Shown here: in pieces, positions 45,402-57,177 of the stretch
Position numbering within the stretch: position 1 is the first letter of the stretch
Layout: each line of letters starts with the position of its first letter
NCBI GenBank assembly: GCA_030737875.1
Contig: CM060909.1
Location: 28,107,659-28,171,658, forward strand
From: Allium sativum
Taxonomy: Eukaryota; Streptophyta; Magnoliopsida; Asparagales; Amaryllidaceae
DNA length: 64,000 nt
Direction: 5' to 3'
Program-made: the position numbers and the translations under genes
The notes under the pieces: model-generated
The model's database searches: none
Told to the model about the DNA's origin: nothing
The model's input: the letters and a program-made list of their open reading frames with translations, nothing else

Positions 45402-45606
45402 TTTGCTATTGAGCTTGGTATTAGGCAGTTCTTTGCAGATTAGCTGCCATGCTTTCTTTTTTCTAAGATTTTGTGTTTTATGTGCTTCTAGTGATTTGAG
45501 CATCTTGTTACTTTTGTATTCTATTCTTGCATCTTTCTTTGCTCAGAGGCATGCCTTTGAGCATTTTTCCTTTTCATGTTTTTCTCTGATGCTTAAATAA
45601 AAAAAG
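45402..45606 (+). mobile_element. LINE segment 3 (3' end with A-rich tail)
   Basis: Sequence resumes after the gypsy derivative and ends in a short A-rich stretch (AATAAAAAAAGG, about 45596-45608), consistent with a LINE tail. No protein match is visible, so this part rests on position and the tail. Confidence 0.5.
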
Positions 45607-45645
45607 GTAGAGGACTTTTTAACCTGTTGGTCATACCAAAAAAAA

Positions 45646-45780
45646 GATAGGCACAATAATATACTTTCATGGTTATTATTGTCTGTTTAGCCGAACTACA
45701 ACAACAACAACAAAAAAAAAAAAAAAGATAGGCACAATAATATACTTTCATGGTTATTATTGTATGTTTAGCCGAACTAC
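45646..45780. repeat. 54-bp direct repeat flanking an (AAC)nAn tract
   Basis: A block from GATAGGCACAATAATATACT to TTTAGCCGAACTAC occurs at 45646-45699 and 45727-45780 with one visible difference. Between them lies only AACAACAACAACA plus an A-run. Confidence 0.9.
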
Positions 45781-47157
45781 ATCCGCCGTTTAACCTATAA
45801 TCTATGTCACATCTAAAACCATCATTTCCATAAGAGAACAAAAAAAGATATTTTATTGAAATGAAAGACCAATCATTTTACTAATTCTTGTCAATATCTT
45901 ATTGCTTTATTCGATCGTAATATCTCTACAACCATAGGAATTCATACTTAGGTATCATTTAATGTTGTAATCTCTGAACGCGTCAGCATATTACATCGAT
46001 GTCCATCCCTATGCTATGTTTCTAGTAGTTGATGGATATTAGGTGGAATTTTGTGGTGTGAAATCTATCTCTAGTTTTCGAATTTTTTTGACCAACCCAT
46101 TGCGTTGGTTGAGCATATTTATTAAGTTTCTAACAATCAGTTCATCCATATTATTTGTTGCATTCAAACTTATTCACTTCATTTTTTTTGGTCATATAGG
46201 ATATAATTGTGTGAATTTGGGTTTACTAACTGTTAAAAGAAGTGAATTAACGATGATGGTTTTGACCTTTTATTTTTCAAACATAAGGATCATCAAAAAT
46301 CGAATTGTAAACATGAATATTATGTCTAATTTTTTTGAATCAGAACCATTATTATAGTCTAGAAGTTTTAGCGAACAATTGAGGGATTATTAATAAGACG
46401 ACAATTGAACCTTTCATTTCTGAAAGAAAAATGAAAATTTTGTATTTACAATGGTAATCCTCCTTTTTTTTTTTGCAAATTTATTATAGAAAACACATAG
46501 AAACCCACTTACGTATTTGGTATCGATTGATAGAATTTACTTGTGTGTTTGATTCCGTTGTCCCACCTTGAATTAATTTGTATTTACTCTATCTTTAAAC
46601 CACTAGTCTCAGGTTGAGGATGTCTACAAAAGTTTGTAAGAAGAAAGTCAACTCCGGACGCTGAACTAACATATAACACCAACTTTTTTTGTGGGACAAT
46701 GACAATACATGGGGAAATACGGGTCAAGGAGGCGAAAAATCAGTAGTAAAACGACTACTACTAAAGCTGGGATGGAAATTAAAAGAAAGACGCGGGTCCA
46801 TATTCTTTTCACATTTTTTAGTTTTCGGATTTCGTATGTACAAAACTACAAACAAACGCACATAGATCGTGGAAAATGATCATTTTACAAAACAAAGTTA
46901 ACATACAAAATAAAAAACAATTTTTTATCATTTTCCATATTTTCAAAAACAACGAAAGAACGACGTCAAATTCATTTATCCACCATCCTCCATACCCTCC
47001 ATCTTCTCCTCTAAATCTTTAGTCCATCACCTCCGTTAGCCTTCAAATCTTTACATGTTTCGAAACAAACATCGACATATGCATAATCACTAGGAAAACA
47101 TTAGGCGAAAAGTACGATTAAAGCTTACTTGCCAATGAATAAAAAAAAAGGTGTTTA
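45781..47157. other. intergenic AT-rich DNA, copia insertion site at right
   Basis: No gene is supported. The ORF at 46043-46357 is Phe/Ile-rich with no recognisable domain. The last five bases (GTTTA) are the left flank of the copia element. Confidence 0.55.
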
Positions 47158-47955
47158 TGTTGGAAGTGAATAAGTGGATTTGGCAAAATTTTGGCAAAAT
47201 CATTAAGTCCCACATCGGGAAAACTTGTGCATTAATTCACTACATATACAAAAGCTTGATATGTTATATCAAAAGAAAAGGAAGAGAGAGAGGCAATGGA
47301 ATAGCATAAACAAAGCATGCACATCTTTAATATTAAATTAAAAAGGTCAAAGATTAGGGCCTTGGGCCTTGGGGCTCTTGGGGTCTTGTGATCGTATAGG
47401 GCCTCCGGATGCTGTCAGGCCTGTTGCGCTGTTCAAACGGCTATTTTTTGAATACAGCCGCGCAAATACCAATGGAAATAACTGTTGGTAAAGGGTCGCA
47501 ACCTTTTCGATGGTCGTTGCCATTATAATTCGAACAGTGACAACCCTTCACAAATGGGTACCTCTTGACAGCCTATATAAAGGGCAGCGAAAATCAGGTC
47601 ATTATCTATTTTTTGGTCTTCTGCTCTCTCTCTCTCTCTTCCTCCGACGCTCTGTTCTTAAAACAAAAACTACCTTGCGTTCGCCGTTGCTTCGCCTACT
47701 GCACTGTGCGGCGAAGTTGATCCGTTTTATCTTGGGAATCGATTTGCATCAAATCCCTAACGTGCTACAAAGGGGCGCAAATACGATTTAAGGAAACAGT
47801 CGGTTTCAGACTGGACTCAGATTACAATCTAAGCGTTGTTTGATCAACTGCGACAGTACTTCCTACTAGCTGCTCTATATCTTTTTCTCCTAAGTTTCCA
47901 GATTACTATAGGTGATCTACAGTTACTGTATTTATGCAGATTCGTCTTTGTAACA
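47158..47955 (+). repeat. copia 5' LTR
   Basis: Carries a TATA box TATATAAA at 47574-47581, preceding a CT-rich R/U5 segment (about 47620-47645). Confidence 0.92.
47574..47581 (+). promoter_or_regulatory. TATA box of the copia 5' LTR
   Basis: TATATAAA. In the 3' LTR the equivalent reads TATACAAA and lies a few bases right of the CACTA insertion. Confidence 0.6.
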
Positions 47956-48001
47956 TCTTAAATCGTATTCGGTTTTCCTGTATTGCACTGTACAGGCGAA
48001 T

Positions 48002-49474
48002 ATGGCTAAACAAACCAACACTTTTGCACCGATACTAACTATGACTCAGCCTCCGCCTGTCATCCCACCAGTGAGTCTATCCCATGGTGAAAAGCTTGAA
48101 AATTTTACTGGGGTGGATTTCAAAAGGTGGCAGCAAAAGATGTTGTTCTATTTGACAACTCTGGGCCTTGCGAAGTATCTGACAGAAGATGCTCCGACGG
48201 TGGCTGAACTGGAACCAGATGCAATGAAGGTTAAAGCCCTCAATGTTTGGAAAAATGCAGATTTTATGTGCAAGAACTATATACTCAATGGCATGGATAA
48301 TTCTCTGTATAATGTCTACTGTACTGCTGCGACTTTCAAGGAACTATGGACTGCACTCGATAAGAAATACAAATCTGAGGATGCAGGGATGAAGAAGTTC
48401 ATAGCAGGGAAATTCCTCGACTTCAAAATGACTGATAGCAAGAGTGTTATCAATCAAATGCAAGAACTACAAGTCATCTTCTACGAGTTAAATGACAAAG
48501 GAATGACGCTCAGCGAATCATTCAAAGTGGCTGCTGCAATTGAAAAACTTCCACCTTTATGGAAGGATTTCAAAAATTACTTAAAGCACAAGCGCAAGGA
48601 AATGACTGTTGAAGAATTGGTGGTTCGATTGAGGATTAAGGAAGACAATCGAAAATCAGAGAAAAAGGGGTCCTTCAACATTGCAGCAAAGGCTAATGTA
48701 GTTGAAGAAGAGAAGCCCAACAAAAGAAAGTGCGAAAATGGTCCAAATAAAAAGGCTAAAAGGTTTAAAGGATCTTGTCATAACTGCAGAAAGAAAGGAC
48801 ACAAGGCAGCAAAATGTCGTGGGAAGAAAAAGAAGTCTGAAGCAAATGTGGCTGAAGTTTCTGATGGAATTACTGACATGGACTTGTGCGTGGTAGTTTC
48901 TGAATGTAACCTTGTTGGCAACAACAAGGAATGGTTCGTGGACACCGGGGCCACTCGCCACATTTTTGAAAATAAATGGATGTTCACGACTTACAAAGTT
49001 GCTACCGAAGAGGAACAGTTGTTTATGGGTAACTCATCTGCATCAAAAGTTGAAGGAAAAGGAAAGGTTGTGCTCAAATTGACTTTTGGAAAGGAACTTA
49101 CCTTGACCGATGTCCTTCACGTTCCAGACATTCGTAAAAACTTGATTTCTGGATCGCTTCTTAGCAAGCATGGTTTCAAACTCATATTTGTGGCTGATAA
49201 ATTTGTATTATCGAAAAATGGGGTGTATGTGGGAAGAGGCTATGTTAGTGACGGCTTATTTAAATCTAATGTAACTACCATTGTACCAAAAGACGATATG
49301 AATAAAGTTGAATCTTCTGTTTATATCGTAGACTCTTCTAATATTTGGCATTCTAGATTAGGGCATGCTAACTATGAAACATTGCGAAAATTGATTAATC
49401 TAGACTTTATACCAAAATGTAACATAGACTCCAACTATAAATATCAAATCTGTGCAGATGCAAAAAATAAATAG
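48002..49474 (+). pseudogene. copia gag-protease-IN start (490 codons, open)
   Basis: The start [12 protein letters not shown] lies 47 bp after the LTR. The gag core includes [18 protein letters not shown] and [19 protein letters not shown] knuckle ([14 protein letters not shown]) begins at residue 259. The aspartic protease site [12 protein letters not shown] has its Asp at residue 314. The IN zinc region has [17 protein letters not shown] with its His pair, but the first Cys of the C-x-x-C pair is Tyr (YQICADAK). The frame ends at 49474 by a frameshift near 49455 into the integrase frame. Up to that point the product would be an intact gag-protease. Gag packages the RNA and protease processes the polyprotein. 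Confidence 0.9.
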
Positions 49475-51989
49475 AACCTCATTTCATCACGTTGAACGAG
49501 AGACCGAACCTCTAGAATTAATACATACTAATGTATGCGATTTGAAAATGTGTCAAACTAGAGGTGGAAAGAGGTACTTTATCACATTCATTGATGATTG
49601 TACCAGATATTGTCATGTATATCTCCTTAGAAGCAAGGACGAAGCAATCGACATGTTTAAACAATATAAGGCAGAAGTTGAGAATCAACTCAATAAGAAA
49701 ATAAAATCTTTAAGAAGTGACAGAGGAGGAGAATATGAGTCTCCATTTGAGGAATTTTTTGCTGAGCATGGTATAATACACCAAACGACAGCTCCTTATT
49801 CTCCTCAATCCAACGGTGTAGCCGAACGGAAAAATAGAACTCTTAAAGAAATGATGTATGCCTTACTAATAAGCTCTGGCTTGCTAGATAATTTTTGGGG
49901 AGAAGCTATTCTTTTAGCAAATCATATTTTAAATAAAATACCACAAAAGAAAACGTTTAAGACTCCCTATGAACTTTGGAAAAACAGACCACCATCCTAT
50001 AAATACTTAAAAGTGTGGGGGTGTCTTGCCAAAGTGGAAATTCCAAAACCGAAAAAGGTCAAAATAGGACCAAAGACTATAGATTGCATATTCATTGGAT
50101 ATGCTCATAATAGTAGTGCATATCGATTTTTGGTGTACAAATCTGAAATTGATGACATTCATGAAAACACCATTATCGAGTCTCGAAATGCAAGATTCTT
50201 TGAACACATTTATCCTATAAAAACCTCTATTGAAACAAGTGTTCAAAAGAGGCCAAGAGATCCAGATACTCCTGAGGATAATGCTGATCAAAGAAAAATG
50301 AATGATGAAACTGAGATAGAGGAACCGAGAAGGAGCAAGCGACAAAGGACTTCTAAATCCTTTGGACCTGATTTCTATGCATATATGATAGAAAATGAAC
50401 CTCTAACTTACCAACAAGCAAAATCCTTTGGACCTGATTTCTATGCATATATGATAGAAAATGAACCTCTAACTTACCAATAAGCAATGTCATCTCCCGT
50501 TGCTCCTTATTGGAAAGAAGCTGTCAATAATGAAATAGAATCCATTCCACAGAACCATAAGTGGGAACTAGTGGATCTCCCTAAAGGATCGAAACCACTA
50601 GGATATAAATAGATATTTAAGAAAAAACTAAAGGCTAACGGCTCATTAGACAAGTATAAAGCAAGACTTGTGATAAAAGGATTCAGATAGAAGGAAGATC
50701 TGAATTACTTTGATACATACTCACCAGTTACCAGAATAACATCAATTTGGATGCTTATTGCAATCACATCTATATTGAATTTGAAAATACATCAAATGGA
50801 TGTAAAAACTGCACTTTTGAATGGTGAACTGGAAGAGGAAATATATATGCAGCAACTAGAAGGATTTCTAAGCCCAGGAAATGAAAATAAGGTGTGCAAG
50901 TTAGTGAAATCTCTTTATGGCCTTAAACAAGCACCAAAACAATGGCATGAGAAATTTGATGAAATAATGTTATCAAATGGATTCAAAATAAATGAATCAA
51001 ATAAATGCGTCTATATAAAATGTATAGATGCTGGATATGTTATTGTTTGTCTCTATATTGATGATTTATTGATCCTAGGAAATAATAAGGTCATTATAAA
51101 ATCTACGAAGGGCAAGTTATCCTCTAGATTTGATATGAAGGACCTAGGAGTGGCCGATGTAATTTTGGGTGTAAAAATTATAAAGACACCACAGGGATAT
51201 GCATTATCTCAGTCACATTACATTGCCAAATTACTTGAAAGTTCAAGCAGTATAATATAACCATTTCAAAATCACCTGTGGATATGAACCGAAATTGGGT
51301 AAAGAACATCGGTGATGGAATATATCAGCTTGAATATTCTCGTATACTAGGAAGTATTATGTACGTCATGAATTGTACTTGCATACGCCATAAGCAAGTT
51401 GAGTAGATATGCCAGTAATCCTGGCAAACATCACTGGAAAGCAATAATCAGGGTCCTAGGATCTAAAGTACACACAAAACTATGTGTTGCAATATGAGAA
51501 CTATCCTTCGGTAATAGTAGGATATAGTGATGCCAATTGGATAACTGGCTCAAATGACACAAAATCCACAAGTGGATATGTGTTTACAATAGGAAATGGA
51601 GCAATCTCTTGGAAATCATCCAAACAGACTTGCATAGCAAGGTCGACAATGGAATCGGAGTTCACTGCTCTAAATAAAGCCGCAGAAGAAGCAGATTGGC
51701 TTAGGAGTTTCTTGGAAGATATCCCAAATTGGGAAAACCTGTACCTCCAATATGTATACATTGTGATAGTCAATCTGCTATAGGAAGGGCAAATAGTACA
51801 TTGTATAATGGTAAGTCTCGACATATTCGTCGTAGACATAAAACCATAAGACAAATTCTCTCTAATGGAGTTATCACTAGAGACTGTGTAAGGTCAAAGG
51901 ATAACATAGCGGATCCACTAACAAAAGGCTTACCAAGGGAGAAAGTTCAAACCTTATCGATGGGAATGGGCTTAAGACCTATAAACTAA
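49452..51989 (+). pseudogene. copia integrase-RT-RNase H, broken
   Basis: Frame 49452-51260 carries integrase with all three catalytic residues (FIDDCTRYCHVY, SLRSDRGGEYES, GVAERKNRTLKEM). Then, after in-frame stops at 50481 (TAA), 50610 (TAG) and 50688 (TAG), comes RT with QMDVKTALLNGELEEEIYMQ, SLYGLKQAPKQWHEKFDE and the YIDD box (CLYIDDLLIL). After 51260 the frame changes. RNase H follows at 51484-51783 ([19 protein letters not shown]) and, after another shift near 51735, 51729-51989 ([37 protein letters not shown]). The stops are one transition from CAA, TGG and CAG. A 66-bp exact tandem duplication lies at 50355-50486. Confidence 0.9.
50355..50486 (+). repeat. 66-bp in-frame tandem duplication in copia pol
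   Basis: Copy 1 is 50355-50420 and copy 2 is 50421-50486. Each encodes SFGPDFYAYMIENEPLTYQ plus linkers, between integrase and RT. Copy 2 carries the CAA-to-TAA stop that copy 1 lacks. Confidence 0.95.
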
Positions 51990-52546
51990 AAAGTTTTCTA
52001 AAACCGAAACCTCACCTAGTTGACTGGAGATCCCAAGATCTAGGTTCAAAAGGACAACTAAGTTTAAGATAAACTTGACGGCACTGTTAAATATAAACCA
52101 TTCCTACAATAAGTCAGTGCACAACCTGTCGGAGAATAGGATAAGCTTGGCTTTCAATGATGTCTATACTGTGGTGTTTTAAAGAACCAAGTGAGGTATA
52201 ACGGGATACTCTTTATAGAATCACCTATGTGAGTGCGAAGACGCTACTTCAAGAAGAACTGTAAGGTCGAATTCTTCAAGCACTCATGAAATTAAGACGG
52301 TGTTCATGGCAAAAACGAACACAAACAGAGGACCAGTGAGTTAAAAATAACATTTATCATGTGTTATCTTTATAGACTTACAAAAACGGCTTACAGTTCA
52401 AAGACATTCTAGTCCACTGATTCGCTAGTTAGTTATAATGATATAACACTAGAAAAAGTTCAAGGCCACTGTGCTACTTTTACCGATATGATAAATGTTT
52501 CGCTTATTAAGAACAGATCAGATAACAACTCATTCATGTGGGGGAT
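51990..52546 (+). other. copia 3' untranslated region and PPT
   Basis: Non-coding; ends in ATGTGGGGGA at 52537-52546, the polypurine tract abutting the 3' LTR. Confidence 0.8.
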
Positions 52547-52961
52547 TGTTGGAAGTGAATAAGTGGATTTGGTAAAATTTTGGCAAAATCACTAAGTCTC
52601 ACATCGGGAAAACTTGTGCATTAATTCACTACATATACAAAAGATTGATATGTTATATCAAAAGAAAAGGAAGAGAGAGAGGCAATGGAATAGCATGAAC
52701 AAAACATGCACATCTTTAATATTAAATTAAAAAGGTTAAAGATAAGGGCCTTGGGCCTTGGCGCTCTTGGGGTTTCGTGATCGTATAGGGCCTCCGGATG
52801 CCGCCAGGCCTGTTGCGCTGTTCAAACGGTTATTTTTTTTAGTACAGCCGTGCAAATATTGATGGAAATAACTGTTGGTAAAGGGTTGCAACCTTTCCGA
52901 CGGTCGTTGCTGTTGCAATTCGAACAATGACAACCCTTCACAAATGGGTACCTCTTCACAG
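52547..52961 (+). repeat. copia 3' LTR, left part
   Basis: Matches 47158-47572 and stops at the CACTA insertion. The last three bases, CAG (52959-52961), are the CACTA target duplication. Confidence 0.92.
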
Positions 52962-53007
52962 CACCAAACCAAAACAGCCAATTTGGCACACCAGAATGCA
53001 CATATTT

Positions 53008-53085
53008 GATAGGGCTTTAAGCCATATCAAATTTGATAGGGCTTATAGCTGTATCAAATTTGATAAGCCATATCAAATTTTCTTT
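53008..53085. repeat. left subterminal repeats of the CACTA element
   Basis: Three to four degenerate units such as TTTGATAGGGCTTTAAGCC and TTTGATAAGCCATATCAAA. They correspond to the better preserved right-end units. Confidence 0.75.
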
Positions 53086-53089
53086 TGCA

Positions 53090-53842
53090 ATCCACGTCAC
53101 CTCTAACAGTTGAAATCTCACCCTAAATCTTGAAGGGTTCGGATCACTTCTTTTTTATTGTGCTTTACCCCGTATAAAATTGGAATGGTAATTTACCCGT
53201 TTCCATCTCATTATTTTTTGGGTCCTCTCTTTCCTCTTTTCCATTTCGGCTGAAACAAAATTTATTCCCAGATGAAAAAAAACATGGCGAATCCCTAATA
53301 TTTAAATTCTTCAATCATAATTTTATTACCAAATCTTCCTCCCTCGATCTGAAGTTTCGTTGTCGATTAGGGTTTTCTCATCTTGAGTTGGAAGGTATTT
53401 TCTCTCCACATTAATCTGCAATTTTCTTTCGGTTTGGATTGACTCATTTGATTTTGTTGTTACTTTGGATCGATTCACTTGATTTTGTGCGATTTAACCA
53501 TTTTAGCCATAGCATCCAATCACCTAGATCTTTTGTGCAAGTACCCTTCTAAAACATTGTTATTAACTTTTGAGATTTTATATCAAAGAAGGATTAGCTC
53601 TTCATAAATTGTTATATACACCTGTAGATTTCATCAAATCTGTTAATTTTGTTAAGGAACTCTTGTATTTGAAAGAGAGATAGGTATTTTTGAACAATAA
53701 AGCAAGCCTGTCAAGTAAAAGGCAACACATTCTGATAGAAGGATTTGCAATTTTCTTATTGGATTCGGCATTTTATATAATCATGCAATCTGTATTAATA
53801 TTAGCCTTTATAATGCTAAATGACTCAATTTGTAATTAACAG
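53090..53842 (+). other. captured 5'UTR/intron-like sequence, no ORF
   Basis: Contains CGATTAGGGTTTTCTCATCTTGAG near 53364, typical of a plant 5' leader, followed by a GT donor-like GGAAGGTATTTTC. It is probably the captured promoter, leader and first intron of a host gene; whether it is the same gene as the exons that follow is unknown. Confidence 0.4.
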
Positions 53843-55438
53843 GATATGACTGAAAATGTGCTAGATATAAAAGATACACATGTAAAGGAAGTGATGACTC
53901 ATCAATATTCTAGGTATATACAAGAATTTTCAGTTTAGCAATGATTAGTTAATTAATTCCTCTACATACAATGCAGGGTTCCGGTGTTTGAGGAGCATGT
54001 CGATAATATTGTGGGGATCACTTATGCAATTGACGTGCTTGAATATGTTGGAAAGGTATTTTCTGCTTACTCTTCTACTATGTTGATATAACACACATCA
54101 CTTTACTCACTTTTTTCATGAATTAAATGCTTATGTACAATGATTGAACTAAATTAGCGAATGGTACTGCATGTATATTTTTAGGAACAATGCACCATAT
54201 ATGGCTATAAAGAACAGTTGCCATTTTCTTAGTGACCCCAACAATATACATTCATATGTATATCATCAGACTAGGTAGGTTGACTAGTTGTAAAGTGTTC
54301 TAGAGCATGATATTGCTAAATGTTGATTATTAATGCTACTACAGATTCAATGTCTTTGTGGAATTTGCTTAGAGAATTCCGCCTAAGGAAAGTTCACATG
54401 GATGTTGTACTCAATGAGTATGGTGGTATTGTTGGTTTAAGTTGTATTTTCCTCTTTTATTGTTGGAGTAGTTTACAGATAAACTTGGTAATCAAGTGTT
54501 GCAAATCCTATAGTTGAATTGTGTACTTAAGAATGCCTAAGATATATCAGGAGCAATAATTTAATCATACAATTTCAGTTTGAGAGACTGAACAGATTTG
54601 TTATGTTTTCTATTTTCGCTCAGACATATTGTACCTCTTTATGACTGAACCTTCCAATTTCAACCATTAATGAATTTGATAATGGAATCATACTTGATTC
54701 TTAAACTGCAGAGTTGCTTTTTCCATTCTTATGAACACTTTTAGGAACTAAGTAGTACATCTTCATTACTCTATATAGAAGAACGGACTAAAAATGACTA
54801 GAATGGACTTGGATGTATAATGAAAACACTTTTAGATATGATTGGGCAGATGTTTATTCAAGAAGTTTTCGTGCCACAGCCAGAAACACCTTTGGAACAT
54901 AAAAACTATTTTCTGTGTTTATGATTATATTTTCTTTTTGAAGCTTGAAATTTCATCTCATTTATCAAACATTCAATCAGTGCACAGATTGTGACCCTGG
55001 AAGTTGTCGTTGAAGAAATCATTGGTGAAGTATTTGATAAAAACGATTCAAAGGTAATGACCATTAAGGCATTAACAAATAACATCATGAGTTCAAGTTC
55101 AACCCACAGTCAGTATTTCACCTTATCACCTTAATAGCATCAATTTTCATTGACGTTAATGAGTAGTTGTGTCATTATTTTTGACATTGATGTAGGAGGA
55201 AATTGAAAAGAAAAGTGGATATATTGTGATGCAAGAGGGTGGGACTTTTGACGTTGATGCAAACACATCGATTGATTAGCTCTTTGAAGAACTTGAAGTC
55301 AAAATTCCAGAGGTTTGTAATTTTGTCCCAGTGAAAAAAATATTAAATTTATTTTATTGGTCATTATCCATGTTATGTGAATTCCATGATCATCAATATG
55401 AAACTGTATCTGGTTTCATATGCGAGTCATTTTCTTAT
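53843..55438 (+). pseudogene. captured CBS-domain / CorC-HlyC transporter-associated gene fragment
   Basis: Exon-like blocks with matching splice phases: 53843-53913 (VLDIKDTHVKEVMTH), 53977-54055 (RVPVFEEHVDNIVGITYAID), 54345-54434 (DSMSLWNLLREF, then KVHMDVVLNEYGGIVG), 54988-55053 (IVTLEVVVEEIIGEVFDKND), 55196-55312 (EEIEKKSGYIVM, VDANTSID, stop, LFEELEVKIPE) and 55394-55435 (HQYETVSGFICES). This is the CBS pair plus transporter-associated domain of plant plastid DUF21/CBS proteins related to bacterial CorC/HlyC. Phase and content suggest one exon is missing between 54055 and 54345. TAG at 55277-55279 replaces a probable CAG. Introns are retained, so capture was from DNA and not from mRNA. 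Family certainty is good; function here is none. Confidence 0.8.
54222..54631. repeat. segmental duplication copy 1 (intron-exon-intron)
   Basis: A block of about 410 bp starting CATTTTCTTAGTGACCCC and including the exon at 54345-54434; it is repeated at 55428-55826. Confidence 0.88.
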
Positions 55439-55826
55439 TGACCCCAACAATATACATTCATATCGGACTAGGTAGGTTGACTAGTTGCAAAGTGTTCGAG
55501 AGCATGATATTGCTAAATGTTGATTATCAATGCTACTGTAGATTCAATGTCTATGTGGAATCTGCTTAGAGAATTCCACATAAGGAAAGTTCACATGGCT
55601 GTTGTACTCAATGACTATGGTGGTACTGTTGGTGTAAGTTGTAATTTTCCTCTTTTATTGTTGTAGTTTACAGATAAACTTGGTAACCAAGTGTTGCAAA
55701 TCCTACAGTTGAATTGTGTACTTAGAATGCCAAAGATATACCGGGAGCAATAATTTAATCATATATTTTCAGTTTGAGAGACATAACAGATTTGTTATGT
55801 TCCCTGTATTCCCTCTGACGTATTGT
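55428..55826. repeat. segmental duplication copy 2, with second copy of exon 54345-54434
   Basis: The same block as 54222-54631, with exon copy 55542-55631 also 90 bp long. It encodes the same 30 residues with a few changes, for example KVHMAVVLNDYGGTVG. It joins directly to the HQYETVSG exon, cutting that exon off. Confidence 0.88.
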
Positions 55827-55886
55827 GACAAAGGTTAGTTACACAACAAATTGGGTTAACAAATATTTCATTTCTTCTTCTTGTAG

Positions 55887-55979
55887 TTACTGAAAAATCA
55901 GGAAGCGGACATCACTGGTAACAAGGAAAAACCAAAGTGCCAACCCATGATACCAATGGGACTTAAAGGTGGAAAGCAG
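55887..55979 (+). other. exon-like block of unknown origin in the CACTA element
   Basis: Flanked by TTCTTGTAG and GGTAATTG splice-like signals; one frame reads LLKNQEADITGNKEKPKC and continues open. I do not recognise it. Confidence 0.35.
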
Positions 55980-56176
55980 GTAATTGTAATTGACTTAAGT
56001 ATTACCATGTCATTTAGATATCCATACATATCCATACATTCTACAATTAATACATATGTAATTTCATTCTCTATTTCAAAACGTTTGTTGTATACCAATA
56101 GGAGGATGTCAACATATTCAAGTTTTTTTTTTCTGGGTTTTTTTATTTTCTTTTTTCTTTTCTTTGGAAAAAGTGA

Positions 56177-56808
56177 ACTTTTTGAGTTTGCAAACTAAGT
56201 TTCGAACTGAGTTCAAACTCGAGCTGAGTTTGCGAACTCAGTCCGAAACTGAGTTTGCAACAAACTCAGCCTGAAACTGAGTTCGCGAACTCAGTCTGGA
56301 ACAGAGTTCGCAAACTCAGTTCGAGTTTGAACTCAGTTAGAAACTGAGTTTGCTTCAAACTCAGTTTAGAACTGAGTTTGCAAACTCAGTTCGAAACTGA
56401 GTTTGTTGCAAACTCAGTTCCGGAACGAGTTCGCAAACTCAGTTCCGGATTGAGTTCGAACTCAGTCCGGTAATGGGGTTGCGAACTCGGTACGGAACTG
56501 AGTTTGCAACAAACTCAGTTTCGAACTGAGTTCGCAAACTCAGTCCGGAACGGAGTTTGCAAACTCAGTTCCGGAATGGGTTCGCGAACTCGTTCCGGAA
56601 CTGAGTTTGCAACAAACTCATTTCGAACCGAGTTTGCAAACTTAGTTTCGAACCGAGTTCGCGAACTCAGTCTGGACTCAGTTTTGCGCAAACTGAGTTT
56701 GCAACTCAGTTGCGCGCAAAATTTATGTATTTCTAACTGAGTTGCCAACTCAGTTGCGCGCAAACTGAGTTTGCAACTCAGTTTGCCGCGCAAACTGAGT
56801 TTGCAACT
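56177..56808. repeat. palindromic GAGTTTGC/GCAAACTC array
   Basis: About 630 bp built from alternating CTGAGTTTGC and GCAAACTCAG half-sites, many joined as the perfect dyad CTGAGTTTGCAAACTCAG, with linkers such as TTCCGGAAC. GC content is clearly higher than in the flanks, and C/T or A/G variants are common (GAGTTCGCGAACTC). ORFs here on both strands are low-complexity consequences of the repeat. Confidence 0.9.
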
Positions 56809-57177
56809 TGTTCATTCATTTTTGTTTAAAAATATGAATATTAGTGTCATTTGTTTGGGCACACTAGTCAATTAGATATAAAATGCTACGTTCAATCACC
56901 TAACGTTATTAGTGCCATTTGTCTGGATAGGAAATTGGACATGTTCAGTTGCTGGTGGAGAAGGGGACATGACAGAAAATTGGACAGTATTGTTTTATGT
57001 ATTTGAATATTTGAGTTGTTTTGCACATGTATTGTTTTGTTTAAAACATCAATGTAAAAGGCAAAATGCTTCAAAATTGTTTGTTTTATTCATATTGATA
57101 GGTCTGGTCAGCTTTTGTTCATGTTATTGATCATTCATATTCTAGTTGAATAATGTTTTTTTCTTAAAATAAAATAA
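56809..57177. other. unassigned interior of the CACTA element
   Basis: AT-rich, no recognisable coding sequence. GAAAATTGGACA-type strings near 56930 and 56975 form a weak short repeat. Confidence 0.5.

Noticed and set aside
46043..46357. 104-aa Phe/Ile-rich ORF
   Set aside because: No domain, AT-rich chance frame.
47956..47975. tRNA-Met PBS for the copia element
   Set aside because: Sequence after the LTR does not resemble TGGTATCAGAGC; primer left unassigned.
56504..56793. ORFs on both strands in the palindrome array
   Set aside because: Low-complexity products of the repeat, equally open on both strands.
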